DNA from: Cryptomeria japonica | Taxonomy: Eukaryota > Streptophyta > Pinopsida > Cupressales > Cupressaceae | Reading direction: 5' to 3' | Length of the DNA: 64,000 nucleotides | Assembly (NCBI RefSeq): GCF_030272615.1 | Contig: NC_081405.1 | Location: 577,082,752 to 577,146,751 of the forward strand | Part shown: positions 34,756 through 45,667 of the stretch, in pieces | How the letters are laid out: every line of letters starts with the position of its first letter | Position numbering within the stretch: the first letter of the stretch is position 1 | The notes under the pieces: model-generated | The model's database searches: none | Seen by the model: the letters and a program-made list of their open reading frames with translations, nothing else | What the model was told of the DNA's origin: nothing | Program-made: the position numbers and the translations under genes

Positions 34756-35256
34756 TGTAAGAAGACTGAGTTTTTTCATCATACAATTAATTTCTCCCAC
34801 CATGCAGTCGGTCAAAACCTAAATTGCATGAAATTTAGATTCTCATGCATACTTAGAATGAAATAGTTTTTTGTTTTACGCATATAATAAAATGGTTGTC
34901 AATTTTGTATCCATGCATACATGCATGCTAGAGCAGTTAGTTACCACCATAAAAGCCTATAGGGTATACAATTTAGTTTGCAAAATTTGCAATTAATTAT
35001 TTCTCTATGCAGCTGAGACTTTTGCGTGCATAGTTTCCACCGTAAAACTGTTACCTTTCCATGACTTGGCTAATTAATAGATAGATATTCTAGAAGGATG
35101 ATGAATCCTCTATTAATAATAAGGTGCTGTAATCAGTTCTGTGTATGATTAATAAAAGGATTGTTTTTCTATTTGCTGTAGGAATATGAGTTTTGTGTTG
35201 TAGCATGTTTGTTTTTAGTTTTATTTTCTGCTATATTTTTCGTCTCTGCCTTTACA
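34756..35256 (+). repeat. Right copia LTR (501 bp)
   Basis: Starts TGTAAGAAGACTGAG after the purine tract GAAATTAAGGAGGA and ends GCCTTTACA. A second, independent copy of this LTR occurs split at 45321-45667 and 56064-56138. Confidence 0.88.
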
Positions 35257-36016
35257 TTCTGAGCCATAGTGACATGAACTATGCCATGGTCTACGACTGC
35301 TGACCCAGGGATTATTTCAAACAGTTCATGGGCCCCATTAAGATACCCACATCTTGTGTATGCCACGATAATACCAGTCCATGAGACCACATTCTTTTCA
35401 CTATAAGATAATTCATTTTCATCTACATTAAAAACTTCAGTATCGGCTGCCTCCAGGATGGTGCTATAAAGAAATGCATCATTATTCTAATTCTTGGAAG
35501 TTGGTGAATTTGAAACCGTGTGATTGGGCCTGATCTTTTGCGGTTGCAATTGTAAATCGCCTACCCCTTCTACAATACAAATTTCTTTTATTTCATCCAT
35601 ACCAATCGTACACACCATAGTCTTTCCCAGATGCTGAAGTACCTAAAGGGTAGTCAAAAGGCATTTCTCAAAATCGTGTAGCATGGATATTGCAGAATCG
35701 AAAGGAACTCCCCTATTCATGTCTTTTATACTCATATCCATTAAATCTGTCCATGGCTTTAAAGACTTCTTCTATGATTGTCATGGTCACAAAGGTAGAA
35801 CCCCGATTCACCTGCTCTATGCTTACAAACAACCCCATGGGAAGAAGCCTTTTCTTCATGTTCCAATGGACAGTCTGAATCTCTTCGCCAACACATTTGA
35901 GAGACTCCTTCACTGCTTCTAAAGTTCTGGTCTGAACCTCTAGTACAACACCTTGGTCTATTCGTTTTCTTCCACCACTTACTCTTCGGCCAACATATAC
36001 CTAAGATAAACTTCAC
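35257..36016 (-). pseudogene. Host-gene fragment with a pentatricopeptide (PPR) repeat
   Basis: Directly next to the LTR end, the minus strand reads NVVSWTGIIVAYTRCGYLN then GAHELFEIIPG (about 35300-35400), a clear plant PPR unit. Upstream in the same general frame is DAFLYSTILEAADTEVFNVD (about 35430-35480), then LGKTMVCTIGMDEIKEICIVEGV (about 35550-35620). In another frame at 35713-35960 is a stretch with GRRVSGGRKRIDQG and VEEIQTVHW-like sequence. These latter parts match no family I know. Frames are broken by stops, or separated by introns I cannot prove. PPR proteins bind organelle RNA; this piece is far too short to act. Confidence 0.5.
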
Positions 36017-37560
36017 ATCACATCAAATGTATGATCGATTTTTCCAATGAGAACACTTCACATCACCTCCCATGTATCTACTAATGATTTATCCTTCCTT
36101 ATATATCACCCACAATATCCCAAAGTATAAATTATGTCAGCTCAAATAATACCTAATGAATGGAACGTGTAACATAACATAGGTTGGCCTCAAATGTATT
36201 TATCATCATCAAAAATAGGTTGGAGATGAATCCAATACTTAGTTAAAAACCAAACATGTCATACTATATCCTTCAAAGCTGACGAAAAAGGCCAAGATTT
36301 TTGAAATTTAAGGAACATACCACGTCGGCTCAAATATCAACACTATTGTGCTCACTATTTGTCTTCATGCCATTGAAGAGATTCAAAATATTATGCAGAT
36401 CAAAATGAAAGCACTAAGATAATCTAAAACCTTTCTACAAACATCTCCTAGAGTAATCAATCAACAAGTTCTCACATAAAAGAACAACATTTCTCAACTA
36501 GTAAACATTGTGCTAACTAGGCATATTGTAGGACATCAGCATAGTAAATATTGTGTGTTGGATCACCGAAACACGTAAAATTAATATCAGCTATCTAATA
36601 CACCATCCTTAACATCCTCCCAAAACTACGCAATCATACAAATCACCACAATAGAATGTATACAATTCTAGTGATCCTACTTGGACATATTTAACTGTCA
36701 AACAATGATCTGAGGAGCAAAACCTTATTTCTATAGAGCATATTATGACTTGAAAACTTGACAGTTTGCCCCTAACACACTACCAATCATAGTTATTGAA
36801 GCGCACAATTAGAAGATGCAATGTGCTAAAATGTAGAGAAATTTACCGACACACAATCATAAGGAAATAGATTGTTCTATACTTATCAACAAATCTCTTC
36901 AATCCTCTAATTATGAAGATGAACTCAAATGCCATCCAAATGACTTCTTTAACATCTAGAAATCAACCAAAGTAACTACATCATATAACCAAGACATAAC
37001 TCATGTGTATCAATACATACCATCTATTTTAGACTAATATATTTTTATTTGATGTAACTCCATACTATCTTCTATGCCTAACCAATTTGCATGGGCACAA
37101 TCGATCTCAATTTGCTTAACACACATCATCTGATACATCAATGACCACCATACATACTCGAATCATCTCCTCAATGGAAACACATATTGTCAGACATCAA
37201 GTTGACGTCAATGACAACACATTGTGTCAACAATCTCTCAGTTTGTCATTGATGGTAATACTACAACATATATCATTAAATCTACATCTCTACATACTCT
37301 CCCCCTTTCACCAATATCAACATTATTTATCTAGTATCTCTTCCATATTTTACCTATCTAGCATCTCTCCCCATTTGACATCAAGGACAAAGACATAATA
37401 TTTACATCATCCAAAACAATATTGCATATGCTCCCCCTAACAATGTACATTCATTAAAATTCTCCCCCTTAAATAGAGATCCCTACAAGGACAAAACCAA
37501 TATTATATACAAAAATCTTAAGCTATAAACCTAAAACTCAAAATGTATTCTATTGCAAAA
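36017..37560 (-). mobile_element. LTR-element 3' region remnant with several polypurine tracts
   Basis: On the minus strand, AAGGGGGAG-type purine tracts occur at about 37460, 37430 and 37305, and AATGGGGAGAGAT at about 37375. They are followed by GAGAGATTGTTGACACAATG near 37225-37245. This layout, a purine-tract series then TGTTGACA, is characteristic of the 3' end of many plant copia elements. The presumed LTR would run left from about 37231. No pol domain remains and the boundaries are uncertain. Confidence 0.45.
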
Positions 37561-37853
37561 TTGTACAACCCAAAGTATTCTTATCTATGCCTTAGCTCAC
37601 TCTTAGAGGTAAGATTTAGTAATTACTCTTATTCTAAGGAGAGCCACGCTTACCATAATTTTGATTGTTTTAATTTTATTAGGCCCCTTAGATAATATTC
37701 CAAAAGTTGAAACACCAAGGACATATACCTCTTGAATATCCTTTCAACCCTTTTGAAACATACATAAAGAGGGTAGAGAACTCCACAGAATTCTCATCTA
37801 TTAGAACTAGAACTAGTATCATCACTGTACAAGTATTGAGGCAAAAACAAAAC

Positions 37854-38588
37854 ATGGCCGATGAGCAGATCGTATTTGAAATGGAGGAGAGCCAGCAGGA
37901 AGAGGAAAACATTTTACAGTCACTTCACCAGCGTTTGGAAGATCTTGGCGACCGTGTGTATGCCTTAAAAGAAGAATCAACCAAATCAGAAATTGAATTT
38001 CATCGTTTACGTAACCACGTACTGGATAATGCCTCCATATCTCCTCGTACAAAGAGTACGTTTAATCGACCATTAGATAAAATCTGCGACAATCTGGACG
38101 ATCTACGTGTTTTATTGAGGAAACGGCAATGGTCAACATTTCCAAGGTCATCGATTTCAGTTGGTTATCTTAATAACAAAGAGTTTGAGTTGCCAATTGG
38201 CTGTAGTAATGAATGTGAAGATCCAAACAATGAATATGTTAACAGGAGGGATCCTAATGCAAAAACAAGATCATTCGTACCGCCTAAATCTGGTAGGCGT
38301 AAAAGAGGTGTGTCAACGTTTACCGCAAAGAAGAGGATATGCTCTCACTGCAACCACAAAGACCATACGTATAAGGAAGGGTTTGAGTTGCCAATACGTT
38401 GTGGTTATGAATGTGAAGATCCAAACGATAGATATGTTAACCAAGATACTAATAGGAGTTATCCTAACGGAGAAAGCAGAAGACCATGCACACCACCTGA
38501 ATCTCGAAGGCGTAGAGGACGTGGGTCAAGGACTACCGCAAAGAAGAGGATTCGTTCTCACCGCAACCACAGAGACAATACCTATTAA
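37854..38588 (+). CDS. Coiled-coil/basic Cys-His repeat protein, copy B
   Basis: The product is 244 residues from the ATG at 37854 (AACATGGCC context, shared with copy A); the frame is open upstream to 37707. Residues 1-95 are rich in Glu, Leu and Arg with heptad-like spacing (EEENILQSLHQRLEDL, CDNLDDLRVLL) and should form a coiled coil. Then come FPRSSISVGY and two repeat units 71 residues apart. Each has an ECEDPN segment, a basic RRRRG- or GRRKRG-type stretch, TAKKRI and a HCNHKDHTY or HRNHRDNTY box. Unit 1 keeps CSHCNH, a possible half of a metal site. No signal peptide or membrane segment is visible. It is uninterrupted, unlike everything around it. Function unknown; the basic repeats suggest nucleic-acid binding, which is inference only. 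Confidence 0.7.
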   Translation: MADEQIVFEMEESQQEEENILQSLHQRLEDLGDRVYALKEESTKSEIEFHRLRNHVLDNASISPRTKSTFNRPLDKICDNLDDLRVLLRKRQWSTFPRSSISVGYLNNKEFELPIGCSNECEDPNNEYVNRRDPNAKTRSFVPPKSGRRKRGVSTFTAKKRICSHCNHKDHTYKEGFELPIRCGYECEDPNDRYVNQDTNRSYPNGESRRPCTPPESRRRRGRGSRTTAKKRIRSHRNHRDNTY

Positions 38589-38796
38589 ATATATAAATAA
38601 ATAATTTTTCAATTGTAGGCTTCTATCCAAACGATAGATACTAATAGGAGTTATGCGCACCACCTGAATCTCGAAGGCGTAGAGGACGTGGATCAAGGCC
38701 TACCGCAAAGAAGAGGATTCGTTCTCACCGCAACCACAGAGACAATACCTATTAAATATATAAATAAATAATTTTTCAATTGTAGGCTTCTATCTG
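38491..38796 (+). repeat. Recent tandem duplication of the 3' end of copy B
   Basis: Bases 38491-38629 and 38658-38796 are nearly identical, with an offset of 167. They cover the last repeat, the stop codon and an A/T-rich stretch ending TTTTTCAATTGTAGGCTTCTATC. The second unit lies after the stop. Near-identity shows a recent event, and the TTGTAG-GCTTC phrase looks like a splice acceptor, which may be chance. Confidence 0.85.
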
Positions 38797-38799
38797 TCA

Positions 38800-41689
38800 A
38801 TAGTATCACAGACGCATATTATTATCTCATGTGAATTGTGGTTATTTTATTGGTATCACTTGCTTTGGCTAAATATGATTAGTACCCAAATATGCATATT
38901 AAATAGAGCGGTCATAGTCCATTCTTTGAGTTGAATCTTAATATGAAAAATATGTTTTTTTATGAAAATCGTTTCAAAAATGAATTTCAATTGTTATTTG
39001 ACAGACACCATCTTGATGTCCAATGCTTTGACTTTATTAGCAATTTAGATAAAGGGGATCAAGCCTAAATGACTACATATGAAAAATATGTGTTAATTAT
39101 TCTTGTCATTAATTATAATATAAATTTTTGAATCTACAGCTTTCACAATTTTTCACTTGTGCATATTCTTAATATGATTGTGTCAATAACACGTCTCTTT
39201 CTCTTTTGGTGTAATTTTGATATTGGCATCTCTTAATTATTCTCATAATAAGATTATTATGGCTTAGTATGCATTATTTTTTAAGACTATTTTTTGTTGT
39301 TAATTTCAAAATAATGGTTTTGGTTAATGTGTATGTGGCTTGCTAGTGAAGCTCAATAGCTCTTAGAAGGCTCACTACAAATCAAGTCTTGCTAAGTGCA
39401 AGGCTTCAATATCATATGAGATGAGGCTAGGATTGTCTTATTTGCATATGTCATGTTTAAAAGTTCTTAATCGATTACATCTTTTCAAAGTTGAATGATC
39501 TTACGTAGTTTAAACTCTTTTGTTTACCAATAGGGAAGTCATTAGATTCCCTTCTATTCTTCACACAATATGGGGTAAAATTACACACTAAAGAGCTCTT
39601 TTACATAATTTCATTTGAACATTTGAGATAAATAATGCAAATGGGAGAATCTCCTATGATTCTCTCGTAGAAAATAATATAGAGTTCACTTGATATCTAA
39701 TTATCACATTTTCAATATATGTTTTTAAGTTATAGGTACAACATACTACTGTACCTATTTTTTTAAAATTTTGGGTTATCAATTCAAGAATCATCTAATT
39801 TGTAAATTAGAACAATAAATATTAAATTATTATTGATGATGTAAAATAACAATATATCAATTTCAATGTTATATTATTGTTCAATTTTTGTTTGGATTGT
39901 TTTACCAAATAATTTTTGTAATATGTTTTTCTTTCAAAAATTTGTTTATTATAACTTAATACTTTTATTAAAAAAATTTGTCTCATAATGTTAAAAAATT
40001 AAATAATATCAATATTTTGGGAACATAGATCTTGAATTTGATAGTTGAAGAATCTATATTTATATTTTTCATATCTAATTCAATATTTATATTACCAATT
40101 TATAATTATTAGCAATATAATTCAATGCATTGTTCATTCCCTTCGATAAAATTTGTTTCATGTATATACAAATATAATTTTACTTGATTGTGAATAAGAA
40201 ATCAATATGTCAGTTGAATAATTTTTTTCATATTTTTTACTTACAATTTATTATTATTTGTTGTGATAAACCTATGTTGACTAGTAACAAGCGAATATAT
40301 ATTATAATAAATTAAAATAAAAAATAATTTAAAAAAAAAAGATTGAGGGCAAATGAAGTCAAGGATTCATGTATTCTTTTTGGAATTCAAAAGTTTGTTT
40401 GTACTATGTGAATCATCCTTAGGTTTTTCTTCTTTTGGCTATTTCTATTAGTATGACTATCTAATTTGTGTTAGGTAGTTCATGATTAAATATAATCATT
40501 AGGCATCGTGTAGGAGATGTCGTCAATTTCTCATATTTAGAGTCACTTCAGGTTTTACTAGATGGTCTAATGTGTTTGCATGATTTCACATAGGAGGTTG
40601 TAGATTAGGGACCACAACTGAAACTGAAAGTAGTGGTAGATGACTAAAGTGACCTAGATGAGATAGTAGATGACATACATAGAGTGGTTTTTTATGTAGA
40701 GTTACAAATGGGTATAGATTATAGTGTGGGAGAAAAACTACCATAAATGGTTCACTATAGGATTAGGAGCAACCTTTTGTGGGAAGGATGTGTTATGCAA
40801 TGATGGAGGCTTCTAGGAGACTAAGAGGTAGATGGGTAGGCTACGTATCAAAGGTGGTGGTAGTAAGGAGGGGTAGGGGAGGATGTTGGAGTAGATGTGG
40901 ACATGCTACCTTCATAGAATGGAGGGATGGTACATGAGAGGATGCCATAACAAACATTAATGACAACGGTTTTAATATAAATGACAATTACTCTAATTTA
41001 TCTTGCCCTAACAACTTAAAAATGGAAGAGGGGGAAGAAGGATACCTTGAGTAGATGCCAAAATTTCGATTAGTAGAATTGTGGGAGTGCGATAAATTAA
41101 TAGAAAATAAGAAAGTAAACTTAAGGAAATGATTAGCGCAATCCCTCAACCATGTTCATGTCATACAACCTTTTCTAGATGATGTTAAAGTTAGACTATA
41201 GATGATTTTTTATAAATATTTAAAACATCTAGAGATGGGCAGGTGTGGAATCTAGGCATACCTATCTATGGTGACATCTAAGAGATTTAATATCTAGGAT
41301 CTCAAATTAAGGGAGCTAGTTATTGTAGCTTTAAGTTTACAATATGTGACTTAGGAGCATGGAACCACATGTTGTCTTGGAGATAAATTTATTATGAAAA
41401 TTTAGCTTACAGATATATTGTGAAATCATAAACACTCTATCGTAAATAATATATTTTAAATTTAAAAAATTGCATAACATAGAGAATACCTCTCATAAAC
41501 TTTATCTATCAAACCATATTTAGAAAGAGAGGTTGACCAAATCAAAATAATTATCACGAGTATTTTAATAGCTAGCTCAAGTGGTCAAGCACAAAAGATT
41601 TCATTTATAGAAATGACTATTCCATTTAAATATTCCAACACATCCTAAATAGATGTGGTTGATAACCTATGTTTAGAAAGGAATAGCAT
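38800..41689. other. AT-rich intergenic sequence
   Basis: No coding frame of note. A purine-rich stretch (40600-41100, repeated TAGATG, GAGG, GGTAG) may be an old element body, but no domain could be read. Confidence 0.45.
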
Positions 41690-43290
41690 TTGAAAAAATA
41701 AATGAGTAGGAGACGAGGTTGTGGTAGGATTTCAGTGGTTGTAGGAGAGGTAGATGAAGAGAGCTCTACTATGCGGTTAGTAGTGGGGTTTTTATTTTCT
41801 ATATTTTTTCTTCTAGTTTTGGTGGAGACACTGCCTACTAGGGTATCATTCTATAGGTGGGCCTTTCCTCTTCTTTCTTGGTTGTGGTTATTGTGTTACT
41901 CGTCCCTCTTGTCATAGTTATTCTCTTAAAAACATGGGTTCTTGTGGGGGTTTCTAGTTTTTGTTATTTCTTCTATGGTTGTGGTTTTATTTCCCCTATC
42001 CCTTTCCTTTGATTCGATGTTGATCATCCTATCCTATTTTGGCTGGATGTTTGAGTTTGTTGTGTTTTTTCTTATTGATGCCCCTCCATCTTTGGTTGTG
42101 GTCTTTATTTTCAGCATTATTCATTTGGAGGATTTGGGAAGAGTTTGTTGGTGGGGTTTTGTGAGATGAGTGATCTCGACTTCTTGACTTGGAGTCTCTC
42201 ACTATTCTTTATTTGGGAGCTATCTCATAGTATTGTTTTCATCTACTCTCCTGCATTTTGTAAGGTTCTCTTGTTTGGACTAGATTTTTTTGGCATTGAT
42301 TCCTTGGCCTTAGATATATTATTTTTTACCTTGGGTACTCTACAATGGTGTTCCTCTCTGTTGTTGTGGTTTCTCTCTTCCCCTGGGTACCATTTAGAGA
42401 ATTAATTAGAGAGGTGTCTACTTCCTTTGTCCCTACTTCTATTATGGTCATTAGCTTCCTTTTGAGAGTGTTGTTTTCTTCTTACTTTTTAGTGGTACTA
42501 CTAACGATAGACCTATTGAGGTTGGCTGTGATGTTTGTTTGTAGGGATTTGTACTAGTATAATGTTTAGAGATGCCTTTAAAAACCCTTTGAAATTTTTT
42601 ATTCTAGACCATCCTTTGGTCATAGATTTAGAGGTTGATGTCACCATCATTGCTTTTTCCTATCTCAATGTGGCTAGTGATACTGTAGGCAATGGACCTA
42701 TTGAGATAGTCCAATATGTTCTATCTATATGAATCACTATAGGTAAATGTTTTAGGGGTGCCTTTTGAAACCTTTTGGGTTGTTTTGTTCTAGTCCATTC
42801 CTTAGCTATCCTATTTAGTGTTTGTCTAAAATGGCTAGGTTATTATTCTACTACAAGGTTTCTAGGTACCTTCCAAAACTAGTTATTTTTTAGAGCTTTG
42901 TGGTTTCCTTCATTGTCTAAGAATATCTCTATAAAATGCCTTTAGACAAAAGGTTGTAGAAATCCTTTCAAAATCTGTTATTTGTTTATTTTTTCCTTAA
43001 CTAATTTGTTTCTTGTGTAAGGGTTTTTGTTTGGAAGATGGTTAGGGATTCCTCCCTAAGCCCTTTAGTTATGAAAATTTCATGTTTTTGGAGATTTCAA
43101 AACCCTTGTTCCTACCTATTGGTTGCTCCAATCAAAATCCTCTCCTTGAAAAATGGTTTAACCTTTTTTTTTTCGGGGGGGGGTCTCATTTCTCATGAGC
43201 TCCTTTGGCTTGTCTACCTAGTTGGAAATTATGTAATGGTTAAGGCCATCTCATTTCTTTGATCAAACCCTTGGAAGTAGGGTTTCAAGA
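41690..43290 (+). mobile_element. Motif-rich non-LTR retroposon, copy 3
   Basis: In plus orientation it carries the reverse complement of the unit seen in copies 1 and 2 (GGTTnnGGGnGCCnnnnAAAACCC), for example near 42568, 42745, 42851, 42955 and 43030. It also has ACCTATTGAGGTTGG and ACCTATTGAGATAGT phrases near 42510 and 42695. Open stretches (41702-41917, 41942-42169, 42145-42405) encode hydrophobic, Val/Phe/Ser-rich sequence like the sister copies. It ends near TAGGGTTTCAAGACATATTTTAG; no A tail or target duplication was identified. Confidence 0.5.
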
Positions 43291-44920
43291 CATATTTTAG
43301 AAAACTATTCACAAAATACTCAAATCTTAATGAAATATTATTAAACAGGTTTCTATAGAAAGGCGATTCAACTAGATTTCAGATGGCACTGGTGTCACAT
43401 CCTGATTCAATCGTACAAGAGAGTTATGAATGTTATAGCAGCTAAAAGCCACAAAACAATATGGAAACAAGGCTTTAATTTTGTATTATTCTTCTTGTCT
43501 TCACCCAAAAACTCACTAACAACCATTCCTTGACCCAAAAGAGGTTGTTTAAACTTTTTTACAACCATTTGTAACACTCCCTAAATTATTTTTGAATAGG
43601 TGATTGCTGGTTACAAAGAAATGCTCATTAATATGGCAATTTTTTCAAAAAGTTGACAACTTTGTTCAAACTCAAAAAAATGACTCAAACTCACCTATAC
43701 TCACCCTAGACATATTAAAATAGACTTAAAAGGACTTATTACATAAATTCCATCCACTTGGAGTAATTTGACCACGATTGACCACATTTGGCCCTTGTTG
43801 GTCTACATATGATGATTGGCTTGAAAGCCTTACAAATTGAATTGTATGACCTTAAAAATGAAATTGTATGTAATAAAATTGGTCCTTATGATCTTATTAT
43901 GTTTCCACAAGACACATTTAAAGAAATAATTACAATAAATCCTTCATGAGGCATAAGAGTGCCTAGGTGCTCCTGAACCATACTCCCCATGGAAATGAAA
44001 CTCAAGTCCCTTGAGTGAGGACCTGCAACAAGATAATGTTTTATATTTTCCTTCTTTGATCTCCAAATGTTTCTCTCATTTGGCGTACCTTTCCAATGAG
44101 CTAGGTACTAAAAGCATGCACCAACTTTTGATCCTACACCAACATTTTGTCTCATCTTCACTCTTGGTTTGCCCATTCTCTTGCTGAGGTATTTGGACCT
44201 ATCAAAGGATAATTGATGCCCTTTCAAATATAATATTCCTGATACTTGCACTGAGACAAATACAATAACAACTTCATAGATAAAAAAAAATTGATTAGTA
44301 TCAATGTCATACATGAAATTTTTGTTTTGTTTCTCAAATCTCCTAGGTGCCTCTTGCCACATGACACTACCTAAGGGGGTTATCTATATTCTTTTATCAT
44401 CAATCTTAACATCAACCTGATCCTCTTTTAGTAAGTTTGTTAGAAAATTGGGAAGACCAACCACTGATATTTTACCATCTTCTTCTAAGGAAATTGGAAA
44501 ATGTGACAAGAGTCCTACTTAGAAGGGGAAGAATTGTGAACTTAGATTCATTACCCACTCTCCAATCTTGGAGATCAAGGGTTTTGAAGGTTTTGAATTT
44601 TAGAAGAAAAATTTAGCTAAGGGAAGGAAGCTTGTAGTTGGTGCGATGTTTGATTTTCTTGGGTTGGAAGGTCTTCATCAAATATTCATCACTGCATTCA
44701 ATTTGCAGGAGTTGAGGTTTGTACATGTCACCTTAAAAATTAAATGTGTTTTCTTGTTGTTTCATGTCTAGATCTTCAAGTTTGAAAGTGTATTTGTGTG
44801 TGGTTCATGAGTTTGAGTTATTGTGATTTGTATGTGTTGTTGCATATTTTTGTATGCATTTCATATGGTTGTATATTTATGGGAGTTAAGACCACACTCA
44901 CCCTTAGGAGGGTAGATTAG
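43291..44920. other. Unassigned sequence
   Basis: Mixed AT-rich sequence. A minus-strand open stretch at 44108-44362 (RFEKQNKNFMYDID, KPRVKMRQNVGVGS) looks protein-like but matches nothing I know. Nothing else can be supported. Confidence 0.35.
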
Positions 44921-45667
44921 TCTTGGGCATCAAAGAAGAAGACTATAGTGACTGTTTCATTAGCTTAAGCTGAATATGTAGTAGCCACATCAACAACATG
45001 TCAAACAATCTGGACGTGGAGATTATTGAAGGATCTATTGCACGCTCAAGAAGACTCTACACCAGTATTCTATGACAACAAATCAGCAATTGCATTATCA
45101 AAAAATCATATTTTTCACCAAAGGAGCAAGAACATTGATGCAAGATATCGCGTCATTAGAGAATTGGTCAACAATAGATAAATCCATCTTGAATTCTATA
45201 GATCTGAAGATTAGTTAGCTAATAGTTTTACTAAAGCACTATCTAAAGAGAATTTTGAATATCTATGAGAAAATTTGGGAATGATTGAAGCTAAAATTGT
45301 TAGTCAAAGAAATTGAGGAATGTAAGAAAACTGATATTTTTCATCATGCAGTTAATTTATCCCACCATGCAGTCGGTCAAAACCTGAATTACATCATAGT
45401 CAGATTCTCATGCATACATAGCATGAAATAATTTTTTTGTTTTGCGCATGTAATAAAATGGTTCAGTTTTGTATCCATGCATGCATGCATGCTAGAGCAG
45501 TTAGTTACCACTGTAAAAGCCTATAGGGTATACAATTTAGTTTTCATTTAATTATTTCTCCATGCAACTGAGACCTTTGCATGCATAGTTTCCACCATAA
45601 AATTGTTACCTTTGCATGACTTGGCTAATTAATAGATAGATATTCTAGAAGGATGATGAATCCTCTA
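44921..45667 (+). mobile_element. Second copia copy: RNase H end and left part of its 3' LTR
   Basis: Same family as the element at 30256-35256. WASKKK, then AEYVVATST and [13 protein letters not shown] (about 45070-45110), and later KALSKENFEYL (about 45235-45265), mark the RNase H C-terminus with several stops. The LTR starts TGTAAGAAAACTGA at 45321. It is interrupted at 45667 by the gypsy element and resumes after 56058. The left boundary at 44921 is abrupt, with no 5' part of the element. RNase H keeps the Asp that copy 1 lost. Confidence 0.88.

Larger units (their letters stand above)
30256..35256 (+). mobile_element. Ty1/copia LTR retrotransposon, 5' LTR truncated
   Basis: The order is truncated left LTR (30256-30544), initiator-Met primer-binding site, gag, protease, integrase, RT, RNase H, polypurine tract (34741-34754) and a full right LTR (34756-35256). 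The order with integrase before RT is diagnostic of copia. The sequence style suggests the Tork group, tentatively. Stops, frameshifts and altered catalytic residues make it inactive. No target duplication can be paired because the left end is missing. Confidence 0.88.

Noticed and set aside
38161-38604. 147-codon frame overlapping copy B
   Set aside because: Shifted frame of the same repeats; the frame starting at 37854 contains the conserved N-terminus. The openness of the second frame is noted in the findings.
43170-43182. Run of G at the centre of copy 3 (TTTTTTTTCGGGGGGGGG)
   Set aside because: Homopolymer junction, possibly a sequencing or assembly error; no structural claim made.
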